Assembly (NCBI RefSeq): GCF_000442515.1
Contig: NZ_AQPH01000033.1
Span: 1 to 35,816 of the forward strand
Origin: Magnetospirillum fulvum MGU-K5
Lineage (GTDB): Bacteria; Pseudomonadota; Alphaproteobacteria; Rhodospirillales; Magnetospirillaceae
Direction of reading: 5' to 3'
Length of the DNA stretch: 35,816 nucleotides
Below are positions 1-7,494 of the stretch, in pieces. The position numbers and the translations under genes are program-made. Below the pieces are notes generated by a model. The model was not told where the DNA came from. It saw nothing but the letters and a program-made list of their open reading frames with translations, and did not search any database. How positions within the stretch are numbered: position 1 is the first letter of the stretch; every line of letters starts with the position of its first letter.

Positions 1-222
1 AGTCCGCAACGTCTCGGTCGCCGTCTGCGGCCCAACCGAAACCGCGACGATCTCGGTGGCGATGCCCGCTTCCTTCAGCCGAACCGCCTCCTCGACCGCG
101 ATCTCGTCAAACGGATTCATGCTGAATTTGATGTTGGCGGTCTCGACCCCGCTCTTGTCCGATTTGACCCGGACCTTGACGTTGTAATCAACCACCCGTT
201 TGACCGCGACCAGGATTCTCAT
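1..222 (-). CDS. etfB: Electron transfer flavoprotein beta subunit, N-terminal part (cut by window edge)
   Basis: EtfB pairs with EtfA to carry electrons from acyl-CoA dehydrogenases to the ubiquinone pool through ETF-ubiquinone oxidoreductase. The reverse complement reads 74 codons without a stop, beginning [18 protein letters not shown] and continuing through [19 protein letters not shown], which is the hallmark N-terminus of EtfB. The gene runs off the left edge, so about two thirds of the protein (the family is about 250 residues) is not visible. Its ATG overlaps the stop of the upstream dehydrogenase as ATGA (219-222), so translation is probably coupled. Its place at the end of a beta-oxidation gene string suits its role as electron acceptor for the acyl-CoA dehydrogenase at 1625-3409. 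Confidence 0.95.
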   Translation of the reverse strand, partial: MRILVAVKRVVDYNVKVRVKSDKSGVETANIKFSMNPFDEIAVEEAVRLKEAGIATEIVAVSVGPQTATETLRT

Positions 223-1049
223 CGAACGGCTTCCTCTACGAACAGATCGGTCAGCAGCAGACCGTTGGGATCGACCGCATAGGCGGCAAGATCGGTGATG
301 CCCTCTTCGGCCAAGACCTCTTCGTCGATGAAGAAGCGCCCGGTGCAATCCCGCGCCGGACGGGTCAGGATCGCGTGGGCGGCATCGGCGACGATGTCGG
401 GGCGGCGGCAATGCGCGGGCTTGATCGCGCCAACCATGCTCATCGCGGCGGTGTCGATCAGGGTGCGCGGCCACAGCCCGTTGGCGGCAATCCCGGAATC
501 GCGGAATTCCTCGGCCCAGCCCATCGCCAAGAGGCTCATCCCCATCTTGCTGATGGTGTAGGCCACATGCGGGCCGTACCAGCGGGGCAACAGCGACGGC
601 GGCGGCCCCATCACCAGAATATGCGGGTTGGCCGCCTGCTTCAGATGGGGCAGACAGGCGCGGGTGACGGCAAACGTGCCGCGCACATTGACCGACATCA
701 TCAGGTCATAGCGCTTGATCTCGGTGTCGGCGGTTCCGGTCAGGCTGATCGCGCTGGCATTGTTGACGACGATGTCGATCCCGCTGAAACGATCGACCGC
801 CTGGGCCACCGCCGCATTGATCTCGGCCTCGTCGCGAACGTCGAGCTTGACCGCGAGCGCGGCCCCACCCGCCGCCTCGATCTCGGCGGCGGTATCGTGA
901 ATGGTGCCGGGCAGCCGCGCATGGGGCGTCTCGGTCTTGGCGGCGACGATGATGTTGGCCCCGTCGCGGGCGGCCCGGAGCGCGATCGCCTTGCCGATAC
1001 CCCGGCTGGCCCCGGTAATGAAGAGAGTTTTTCCCGACAGCGATCTCAT
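219..1049 (-). CDS. HSDL2-like short-chain dehydrogenase/reductase
   Basis: This 276-residue NAD(P)-dependent oxidoreductase has the classical SDR layout. The cofactor loop TGASRGIG is at residues 12-19, the NNAS motif is near 95 and the catalytic YTISK is near 164-168. The segments [15 protein letters not shown] and [12 protein letters not shown] are characteristic of the hydroxysteroid-dehydrogenase-like 2 (HSDL2) group. The usual catalytic serine region reads MGPPPS, a proline-rich variant typical of that group. In eukaryotic HSDL2 this SDR domain is fused to an SCP2 lipid-binding domain. Here a free SCP2 protein is encoded at 10684-10989 in the same gene block. The gene overlaps the thioesterase (ATGA at 1046-1049) and etfB (ATGA at 219-222), so it belongs to the beta-oxidation operon. 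The true substrate is unknown; a 3-hydroxy- or enoyl-acyl intermediate is an inference. Confidence 0.88.
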   Translation of the reverse strand: MRSLSGKTLFITGASRGIGKAIALRAARDGANIIVAAKTETPHARLPGTIHDTAAEIEAAGGAALAVKLDVRDEAEINAAVAQAVDRFSGIDIVVNNASAISLTGTADTEIKRYDLMMSVNVRGTFAVTRACLPHLKQAANPHILVMGPPPSLLPRWYGPHVAYTISKMGMSLLAMGWAEEFRDSGIAANGLWPRTLIDTAAMSMVGAIKPAHCRRPDIVADAAHAILTRPARDCTGRFFIDEEVLAEEGITDLAAYAVDPNGLLLTDLFVEEAVR

Positions 1050-1603
1050 GCCGCTTCCCCCTGTTCGACCGGCGGTTCCGCCGGTGTCTGTTCAAATGCG
1101 ATATCCATTTCCCGCCACGATCCGACCCAGGCCGGGATGGCGGGCGATGGGCCAGAGAACCCCGCCGCCGCGATCACCGCCGACGGCGACACCACACCGC
1201 CCTTGGCCACGAACGCACCCCGCATCAGCGCCTGACAGGACAATCCTTCCGCCGTCTCGACCCGGTGTTCCATGTAGAGCCAGCGTTCGTCCCAGGCGAT
1301 CAGCCGACTGGTCAGGCTGAACCGCTGGAAGGGGCGCAACGGACGGCGATAGCGCACCACGCTCCCGGCCAGCACCGGTTGCCAGCGTTCGCGCAGCACC
1401 GTCCGCCACAAGGTTCCGCGCAGGATCATGTCCAATCGCCCAAGGTCCATCAGCGCGAGATAGCGGGCGTTGTTCATGTGGATGTTGATGTCCAGATCGT
1501 GCGGCCACACCCGGAAACGCAGGACCGACGAATCGGTCAAGGCCAGCCGGGGGCGGAACAGGGAGGCGACCAGCACCGCCAGCAATCGAAACCACAGGTT
1601 CAC
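1046..1603 (-). CDS. Acyl-CoA thioesterase-like hotdog protein (THEM6/4HBT type)
   Basis: This protein of 185 residues has a hydrophobic N-terminus (residues 1-20), then a hotdog fold of the 4-hydroxybenzoyl-CoA thioesterase/FadM kind. The segment WPHDLDINIHMNNARYL matches the family motif in which the Asp/Asn-rich loop shapes the active site. LDMILRG and YMEHRV follow as expected. It probably hydrolyses acyl-CoA and so relieves CoA trapping during fatty-acid breakdown. The start is GTG at 1603, with a strong GGGAGG-type site a few bases upstream; an ATG two bases further upstream is out of frame and stops at once. The stop overlaps the SDR start by four bases, and 21 bp separate the gene from the acyl-CoA dehydrogenase upstream. 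Substrate chain length cannot be read from the sequence. Confidence 0.85.
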   Translation of the reverse strand: MNLWFRLLAVLVASLFRPRLALTDSSVLRFRVWPHDLDINIHMNNARYLALMDLGRLDMILRGTLWRTVLRERWQPVLAGSVVRYRRPLRPFQRFSLTSRLIAWDERWLYMEHRVETAEGLSCQALMRGAFVAKGGVVSPSAVIAAAGFSGPSPAIPAWVGSWREMDIAFEQTPAEPPVEQGEAA

Positions 1604-1624
1604 ATTCGCCTCCCCTCTCCCGGA

Positions 1625-3409
1625 CTAAAAAGCAGCTTCGTCGAACGCCATCATCGACTTGCCGCCCGCCATCACCATCGCGAACAAGGCGTTGGTCTGG
1701 GGCAGCACCCGCTCGACATAGAAACGGGCGGTGGCGATCTTGGCGCGGTGGAAGCCATCGGGATCGTTGTCCAACTTGCTCAGGCTGACCTCGGCCATCC
1801 GCGCCCACAGATAGCCGAGCGCGGTCAGCCCAAGCAGGCGGAGATAGTCGGTCGCCGCCGCTCCGGCTTCATCGGGATTGGCCATGCCGACGCGGGCAAC
1901 CTGGGCGGTCGCCTGCTGGAGACGGACGAACGCCTTGGCCAGCGGCTGAACGAACTCGCCCAATTGCTCGTCCTCGACCTTGGCCTCGATGAAGGCCGAG
2001 ACCGGATGGAAGAACCGGCGCAGGTTGCGTCCGGCATTGGCGGGCAGCTTGCGCCCGACCAGATCGAGCGCCTGAATGCCGTTGGTGCCTTCGTAAATCT
2101 GGGCGATCCGGCAATCGCGGACGTACTGCTCCATCCCATGTTCGCGGATGAAGCCATGGCCGCCGAACACCTGCATCCCCAGATTGGTCGCCTCGAAGCC
2201 GAGATCGGTCAGCAGCGCCTTGACCACCGGAGTCATCAGGGCGACAAATTCCTCGGCCTCGGCCCGGGTCGCCGGGTCGGGATGATGTTCCTCGTCATCG
2301 ATGGCGCGACCGACCCAGGCGGCCAGGGCCCGACTGCCCTCGACATAGGCGCGGTGGGTCAACAGCATCCGCCGCACGTCGGGATGAACGATGATCGGAT
2401 CGGCGGGCTTGTCGGGATGCTTGGTCCCGGTCAGCGAGCGGCCCTGGAGCCGTTCGCGGGCATAGGCCACCGCGCCCTGATAGGACGCCTCGGCCAGACC
2501 CAGCCCCTGCACGCCCACAGACAGGCGTTCGGTGTTCATCATCGCGAACATCGCCCGCATGCCCTTATTGGCCTCGCCGACCAGCCAACCGACCGAATCG
2601 TCGAAATTCATCACGCAGGTCGACGAGGCCTTGATCCCCATCTTGTGCTCGATCGAGCCACACGAGACGCCGTTGGACGCTCCCGGCGTGCCATCGGGAT
2701 TGACCCGGTATTTCGGCACCAGGAACAGGCTGATCCCCTTCACCCCCTTGGGCGCGTCGGGCAGACGGGCCAGGACAAGGTGAATGATGTTTTCGGTCAG
2801 GTCGTGATCGCCCGCCGAAATGAAGATCTTGGTTCCGGTCAGTTTAAAGCTGCCGTCGCCCTGGGGGACCGCCTTGGTGCGGAGCAGGCCGAGATCGGTG
2901 CCGCAATGCGGCTCGGTCAGGCACATCGTCCCCGACCACGTCCCATCGACCAGCTTGGGCAGATAGGTTTCCTTCAGCTCATCCGAGCCGTGGGCGTGCA
3001 GGGCGACATAGGCGCCATGGCTGAGGCCGGGATACATCCCGAACGACAGATTGGCCGAGCAGATCATTTCCTCGATCAGGATACCGACCGATTTCGGCCA
3101 GCCCTGGCCGCCATGGGCGGGATCGCACGAGATCGAGGTCCAGCCGCCCTCGCGGAACAGGGTATAGGCTTCGCGGAAGCCTTTGGGCGTCCGCACCACG
3201 CCGTTCTCGAAGGTGCAACCTTCCTCGTCGCCCGAGCGATTGATCGGGTGCAGCACCTGTTCGCAGACCTTCGCGGCTTCGTCGAGCACCGGGTCGATCA
3301 GGTCGCGGGTGAAATCCTCGAAGCCGGGCAGAGTGGCGAGGCCATCGCCTTCCATCAGGTCGAAGAGGACATAGCGCATGTCGCGCAGGGGAGCCGTGTA
3401 ACTGGCCAT
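1625..3409 (-). CDS. Acyl-CoA dehydrogenase, long form (FadE/DmdC-like)
   Basis: This FAD-dependent enzyme makes the first oxidation of beta-oxidation (acyl-CoA to trans-2-enoyl-CoA). It has 594 residues, longer than the roughly 380 of the short-chain class, and fits the group with an extra N-terminal segment and a C-terminal extension (DmdC and B. subtilis FadE belong here). Visible signatures are MCLTEPHCGTDLG (FAD/substrate loop, near residue 160), the C-terminal FGGHGFIREHGMEQYVRD and IAQIYEGTNGIQALDLVGRKL, in which the Glu of YEGTNG is the expected catalytic base. A good ribosome site (AGGAAG) precedes the ATG. It lies 30 bp downstream of the FadN-like gene and 21 bp upstream of the thioesterase, so it is in the same operon, with EtfB as the likely electron acceptor. 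Whether it acts on fatty acyl-CoA or on a specialised acyl-CoA is not settled by sequence. Confidence 0.93.
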   Translation of the reverse strand: MASYTAPLRDMRYVLFDLMEGDGLATLPGFEDFTRDLIDPVLDEAAKVCEQVLHPINRSGDEEGCTFENGVVRTPKGFREAYTLFREGGWTSISCDPAHGGQGWPKSVGILIEEMICSANLSFGMYPGLSHGAYVALHAHGSDELKETYLPKLVDGTWSGTMCLTEPHCGTDLGLLRTKAVPQGDGSFKLTGTKIFISAGDHDLTENIIHLVLARLPDAPKGVKGISLFLVPKYRVNPDGTPGASNGVSCGSIEHKMGIKASSTCVMNFDDSVGWLVGEANKGMRAMFAMMNTERLSVGVQGLGLAEASYQGAVAYARERLQGRSLTGTKHPDKPADPIIVHPDVRRMLLTHRAYVEGSRALAAWVGRAIDDEEHHPDPATRAEAEEFVALMTPVVKALLTDLGFEATNLGMQVFGGHGFIREHGMEQYVRDCRIAQIYEGTNGIQALDLVGRKLPANAGRNLRRFFHPVSAFIEAKVEDEQLGEFVQPLAKAFVRLQQATAQVARVGMANPDEAGAAATDYLRLLGLTALGYLWARMAEVSLSKLDNDPDGFHRAKIATARFYVERVLPQTNALFAMVMAGGKSMMAFDEAAF

Positions 3410-3439
3410 GATGGTTCTTCCTATCCGTCAGAAAGGCGA

Positions 3440-5761
3440 TCAGTTGCGCAGAGGCTTGCCGGTCATCAGCATCGTCTCGATCCGGGCAAGGGTGCCGGGA
3501 TGGCGCGCCAGCCGCATGAAGCGGCTGCGTTCCAGGTCCAGCACCTGTTCCTCGTCAAGCGGTGTGGTGACATCGGTATCGCCGCCGGTCAGCACTTCGG
3601 CCAGCGCGCCGCTGACCACCTCGTCATGCGGCGTCGCCTTGCCCTGACGGCGCAGCGTGCCGATGGCGAGTTCAAGCGCGACCTTGCCACTGGGTCCGGG
3701 CAGGGTCAGCACCGGCGGCGCGGGCGGCACATAGCCTTCGACCAGCGACAAGGCGCGGGCCTTGGCATCGGCGAGCAGACGGGCGCGGTTCATCGTGATC
3801 CCGTCACTGGGGCGCAGGAACAGCAGTTCCTTGGCCTCGGCTGCCGATTTGGCGACGGTCGCAACCGCCACCGTTTCGAACACCTTGGCCACCGCGGGCA
3901 TCGGTCCCTTGGGCAACGTCCCCGCATTCGACCAGCGCGACAGCATTTCCTTGCAGCCGCCCCAGCCCGGCACCAGACCGACGCCGACCTCGACCAGACC
4001 GACATAGGTCTCGGCATGGGCCTGAACCGCGTCGCAATGGAGCAGGATTTCGCAGCCGCCGCCCAAGGCCATCCCCGACGGCGCGCCGACCACCGGGAAC
4101 GGCGCGTATTTGAGAGCGCGATAGGTCTGCTGCCCGGCGCTGACCATCTGGTCGATCTCGGTCCAGGCAGCGATGTTGGCGGCGAACAGGGCCAGCCCGA
4201 GATTGGCTCCGGCCGAGAAATTGCTGCCCTCGTTGTAGATCACCAGGGCCTTGAAGTCCTTCTTGACCCGGCGGATCGCCTTGCCCAGCAAATCCATGAT
4301 CTCGCCGTCGATCGAGTTCATTTTGCTGGTGAATTCAAAGCAGGCAACGCCGTCGCCGATATCCCACAGCGCGGCCGAGCCGTTCTTCATCACCGGCTGA
4401 CGGTCGAGCTTGAGGTCTTCGAGCAGAACGACGCCTTCGGGGCGGACCAGATCGCGATAGGCCCCGTCGAGGCCCAGCACCTGACGCTTGCCCGCCTCGA
4501 TCCGGTGGAAGGTCCGACCGGCGGCGAGACTGAGCGCAGGCGGCACCGCCCAACCTTCGCTCTCCAGCTTCGCGATCAGCCAATCGACGCCCAGCTTGTC
4601 GATCAACTGGAACGGCCCCTGCTTCCAATTGTAGCCCAGCCGCATCGCCTCATCGATCGCCTCGACTTCGTCGGCGGCATCACCCAGCAGGAAAGCGGCA
4701 TAGGCCAGGGTGCGGCCCAGCACCCGCCAGGCATAACGCCCGTGCGGGCTGTCGTGATCGAGCAACGCATTCAGCGAGCGACCGGCAGCGGCAATCGCCT
4801 CGACATCGGCTTTGCGAGCGGGCCGGAAGGTGCCGGTGACGAGATCGATTGCTTCCTTGCGCTTCCCCGCCTCGCGATTGACGCGGTAAAAGCCGCCCTT
4901 ACCCTTGCGCCCGGTATAGCCGTCGGCGATCAGCCGCTCGACCAGCGGCACTGGCCGGTTCAGGCTGTGGAACGGATCGTCGGCGGGCAACGCCGCCGCC
5001 AGACTGGCATTGACATGCGGCATCAGATCGAGCCCGACCAGATCAAGCAGGCCGAACACCCCGGTCTTGGGGATGCCCATCGGGCGGCCGACGATCGCAT
5101 CGACGTCTTCGATATCCAGCCCCATCTCGACCGCTTCGATCACCGCCGCCTGGAGCCAGTAGACCCCCAGCCGGTTGGCGATGAAGCCGGGACGGTCCTT
5201 GGCATCAACGACGCTCTTGCCCAGACGGTGATCGGCGAAGCTGCGCACCGCCGCCAGCGCCTCGGGCCGGGTGGCGGGGCCACCGACCAGTTCAAGCAGC
5301 CGCATGTAACGCGGCGGGTTGAAGAAGTGGGTGATGCAGAAATCACGGGCAAAGCTGTCGGGCAGACCGCCGACCAGCGCCGCCAGCGGGATCGTCGAGG
5401 TGTTCGACGACACCACGCTGCCGGGTTTGCGCGCCGACTCAATCTTGGCGTAAAGCGATTGCTTGATGTCGAGCCGTTCGATCACCGCTTCAACGATCCA
5501 ATCGCAATCCGCCAGACCGGCCAGATGGTCCTCGATATTGCCGGGCGTCACCAGCCGGGCGGCATCCCGGCTCATGAACGCCGCCGGGTCGGCTTTCTTC
5601 AGCCGCTCCAGCGCGCCTTCGGCAATGACGTTGCGGTTGGTCGCATCGGTGGGAACGATATCGAGCAACAGCACCGGGATACCGGCGTTGGCGACCTGGG
5701 CGGCGATCCCCGCCCCCATCGTCCCCGCCCCGATCACGGCAACTTTTTTGATGTTGTCCAT
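3440..5761 (-). CDS. fadN: FadN-like 3-hydroxyacyl-CoA dehydrogenase / enoyl-CoA hydratase
   Basis: This bifunctional beta-oxidation enzyme has 773 residues. The domain order is dehydrogenase first, hydratase last, as in B. subtilis FadN and opposite to E. coli FadB. The NAD loop GAGTMGAGIA is at residues 11-20. The dehydrogenase catalytic His lies in CITHFFNPPRYM, followed by the helical 3HCDH C-terminal domains. The crotonase domain (roughly 500-720) has FSAGANLGL, then GGGCEILLHCD and LVEVGVGLVPGWGG, whose glutamates correspond to the hydratase catalytic pair. Translation could be read from 16 codons further upstream inside the thiolase gene, but ATG 5761 (MDNIKKVAVIG) gives the normal N-terminus and a TGATG overlap with the thiolase stop. 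Together with its neighbours it reproduces the fadN-fadA-fadE set of Bacillus in the order A-N-E. Confidence 0.93.
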   Translation of the reverse strand: MDNIKKVAVIGAGTMGAGIAAQVANAGIPVLLLDIVPTDATNRNVIAEGALERLKKADPAAFMSRDAARLVTPGNIEDHLAGLADCDWIVEAVIERLDIKQSLYAKIESARKPGSVVSSNTSTIPLAALVGGLPDSFARDFCITHFFNPPRYMRLLELVGGPATRPEALAAVRSFADHRLGKSVVDAKDRPGFIANRLGVYWLQAAVIEAVEMGLDIEDVDAIVGRPMGIPKTGVFGLLDLVGLDLMPHVNASLAAALPADDPFHSLNRPVPLVERLIADGYTGRKGKGGFYRVNREAGKRKEAIDLVTGTFRPARKADVEAIAAAGRSLNALLDHDSPHGRYAWRVLGRTLAYAAFLLGDAADEVEAIDEAMRLGYNWKQGPFQLIDKLGVDWLIAKLESEGWAVPPALSLAAGRTFHRIEAGKRQVLGLDGAYRDLVRPEGVVLLEDLKLDRQPVMKNGSAALWDIGDGVACFEFTSKMNSIDGEIMDLLGKAIRRVKKDFKALVIYNEGSNFSAGANLGLALFAANIAAWTEIDQMVSAGQQTYRALKYAPFPVVGAPSGMALGGGCEILLHCDAVQAHAETYVGLVEVGVGLVPGWGGCKEMLSRWSNAGTLPKGPMPAVAKVFETVAVATVAKSAAEAKELLFLRPSDGITMNRARLLADAKARALSLVEGYVPPAPPVLTLPGPSGKVALELAIGTLRRQGKATPHDEVVSGALAEVLTGGDTDVTTPLDEEQVLDLERSRFMRLARHPGTLARIETMLMTGKPLRN

Positions 5762-6897
5762 CACACCGCCTCCAGGATGGTGGCGATGCCCTGACCGCCG
5801 CCGATGCATTGGGTAGCTAGGGCGAACCGGCCCTTTTCCCGCTTCAGCAGCGCGGCCGCCTTGCCGACGATGCGGGCACCGGTCGCGCCCAACGGATGGC
5901 CAAGCGCGATCGCGCCGCCGTCGAGATTGATCTTGTCGGCAGCAAGGCCGAGATCACGGATGCAAGCGATCGACTGGCTGGCGAAGGCTTCGTTCAGTTC
6001 GATCACGTCCAGTTGCTCGACCCCGATCCCGGCACGCGACAACGCCTTGCGGGTCGCACCCACCGGGCCGATGCCCATCACCGCCGGATCGCAACCGCAC
6101 ACCGCAAAGCTCTTGATCGCCGCCAGGATTTCCAGCCCATGGGCACGGGCATACTCTTCGGAGCAGACCAGCACCGCAGACGCGCCGTCGGTCAACGGCG
6201 AGGAGGTTCCGGCGGTGACGACACCTTGGGCGTTAAAGGCGGGCTTCAGTTCGGCCAGGCTTTCCAGCGTGGTGTCGGGACGGATGCAGCCGTCGGCGGC
6301 AACCGTGCCCTTGCGGCCGGTAATCGGAACGATCTCGGCATCGAACAGACCGGCCTCGCGGGCAGCGGTGGCGCGGCGATGCGAGGCCACGGCAAATTCT
6401 TCCTGCTCGCGGCGGCTGATGCCATAGCGGGCCGCGACGTTCTCGGCGGTGTCGCCCATCCCGATATAAGCGGCGGGCAGACGAGCGGCCAGCGCTGGGT
6501 TGGGCAGCGGGTTAAAGCCCATCATCGGCACCCGGGTCATGCTTTCGACACCGGCGCAGACGAAGACGTCACCGGCCCCGGCCAGGATCGAGCCGACCGC
6601 GACATGAACCGAGGTCATCGACGAGCCGCAGAAGCGGTTCAGCGTCGCAGCCCCGACCGATTGGGGCAGATCGGCGATCATGCCGACCAGACGGGCGAGG
6701 TTGAAGCCCTGCTCGCCCTCGGGGAAGGCGCAGCCGAGCAGAAGATCCTCGATATCGCCCGCCGGAATCCCGGAGCGGGCGACCAGGGCTTGGACCACTT
6801 GTCCAGCCAGATCGTCGGGACGAACCGACGCCAGGTCCCCCTTCTTGGCCGGAGTGAAGGGCGAGCGCACATAACCGGCGACAACCACCTTTTTCAT
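5761..6897 (-). CDS. fadA: Acetyl-CoA acyltransferase (3-ketoacyl-CoA thiolase)
   Basis: This enzyme carries out the last beta-oxidation step, thiolytic cleavage of 3-ketoacyl-CoA to acetyl-CoA and a shortened acyl-CoA. The 378-residue length is typical. The nucleophilic Cys is in NRFCGSSMTSVH (about residue 90), the His motif is GHPLGATGAR and the second Cys motif is CIGGGQG near the C-terminus. NEAFASQ is also present. The gene overlaps the fadN-like gene by one base (TGATG), as expected for enzymes that work as a complex. A GGAG ribosome site sits before the ATG. A hairpin at 6940-6977 separates it from merR, so it may depend partly on read-through or on a promoter of its own that is not obvious in the 42 bp in front of it. 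A biosynthetic thiolase (acetoacetyl-CoA forming) is less likely given the context. Confidence 0.94.
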   Translation of the reverse strand: MKKVVVAGYVRSPFTPAKKGDLASVRPDDLAGQVVQALVARSGIPAGDIEDLLLGCAFPEGEQGFNLARLVGMIADLPQSVGAATLNRFCGSSMTSVHVAVGSILAGAGDVFVCAGVESMTRVPMMGFNPLPNPALAARLPAAYIGMGDTAENVAARYGISRREQEEFAVASHRRATAAREAGLFDAEIVPITGRKGTVAADGCIRPDTTLESLAELKPAFNAQGVVTAGTSSPLTDGASAVLVCSEEYARAHGLEILAAIKSFAVCGCDPAVMGIGPVGATRKALSRAGIGVEQLDVIELNEAFASQSIACIRDLGLAADKINLDGGAIALGHPLGATGARIVGKAAALLKREKGRFALATQCIGGGQGIATILEAV

Positions 6898-6939
6898 CGA
6901 CGAGTCTCCAGGACTTGATTGGTTTGGAGGAACGCCGTC

Positions 6940-6977
6940 GAAAAGAGGGGCTGTACGGCCTGAGGCCCTCTCTTTTC
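6940..6977 (-). terminator. Hairpin after merR, possible attenuating terminator
   Basis: Arms GAAAAGAG-GGGC and GGCCCTCTCTTTTC pair with a small bulge around a short loop. The hairpin begins at the merR stop codon. On the minus strand the descending arm ends in CTCTTTTC, a short T-rich stretch. It lies between merR and the thiolase gene, so it could reduce rather than block transcription into fadA-fadN-fadE. Confidence 0.5.
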
Positions 6978-7372
6978 TAGGCGGAACCGATATCCACGCC
7001 CTTGGTGCGCAAGGTCTCGAGACTGATCCGCTCGATATCGCGCAATTCGCTCAAGGAGGTCTGCACCGCCTGAAGCTGGTCCTCGAGCTGGGCGATGCGC
7101 TCGTGAACCTTGGTAACGAGAAGCCGCAACTGCCCGACCTGGGTGGTATCGACCACGTACAGATCGAGAAATTCCTTGATGTCCCGCAACGTGAAGCCCA
7201 GCCGCTTGCCGCGCAGGATCAGAATCATCCGGGCGCGGTCGCGATGGGTGTAGACCCGGGCATTGCCGGCGCGTTGTGGCCGGATCAGCCCCTGATCCTC
7301 GTAAAAGCGGATGGTGCGGGGCGTGACTCCCAGCTCGCGCGCCAGCTCGGTGACCGAGTAGAGTTTTTCCAT
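6977..7372 (-). CDS. MerR-family transcriptional regulator of acyl-CoA metabolism
   Basis: This 131-residue regulator carries the MerR winged HTH at its N-terminus: YSVTELARELGVTPRTIRFYE, then the wing residues GNARVYTHRDRARM. A helical effector/dimerisation segment (about residues 75-120) follows and lacks the cysteines of metal-sensing MerR proteins. In proteobacteria, MerR members in this context (LiuR type) repress fatty-acid or branched-chain acyl-CoA catabolism and respond to acyl-CoA; that role is inferred here. ATG 7372 (MEKLYSV) is chosen over a start 25 codons upstream, because the HTH begins there and the upstream stretch overlaps a probable operator (7398-7413). It lies between fadD and fadA, and palindromes with the same core are found before fadL and SCP2. 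Confidence 0.88.
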   Translation of the reverse strand: MEKLYSVTELARELGVTPRTIRFYEDQGLIRPQRAGNARVYTHRDRARMILILRGKRLGFTLRDIKEFLDLYVVDTTQVGQLRLLVTKVHERIAQLEDQLQAVQTSLSELRDIERISLETLRTKGVDIGSA

Positions 7373-7397
7373 GACGGTTTTGCATCCATAGGTGCAC

Positions 7398-7413
7398 ATG
7401 TTGACGTAAAGGG
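7398..7413. promoter_or_regulatory. Degenerate copy of the ACGTTTACGTAAACGT operator before merR
   Basis: The minus strand reads CCCTTTACGTCAACAT, which matches 12 of 16 positions of the perfect palindrome found at 10551-10566 and 11030-11045. It lies 25 bp upstream of the merR start, a normal place for autoregulation. It is less symmetrical than the other two, so it may be a weak site. Confidence 0.45.
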
Positions 7414-7494
7414 GCGGAGGCTTCCCTATACGTCGCTCTGATAGCATGGTTTACCGACATGGTCATAGCCATCTTCCAGACTTTCTCTATCGGA

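Noticed and set aside
2690-2710. TGGCACG on the minus strand resembling a sigma-54 -24 element
   Set aside because: There is no GC at the -12 position with proper spacing, and it lies inside the acyl-CoA dehydrogenase gene.
1265-5794. Very long open frame on the plus strand opposite the beta-oxidation genes
   Set aside because: It is an antisense shadow produced by GC-rich codon bias. The minus strand encodes four intact, motif-bearing enzymes there, and the plus-strand product has low-complexity composition rich in Arg, His, Gln and Gly.
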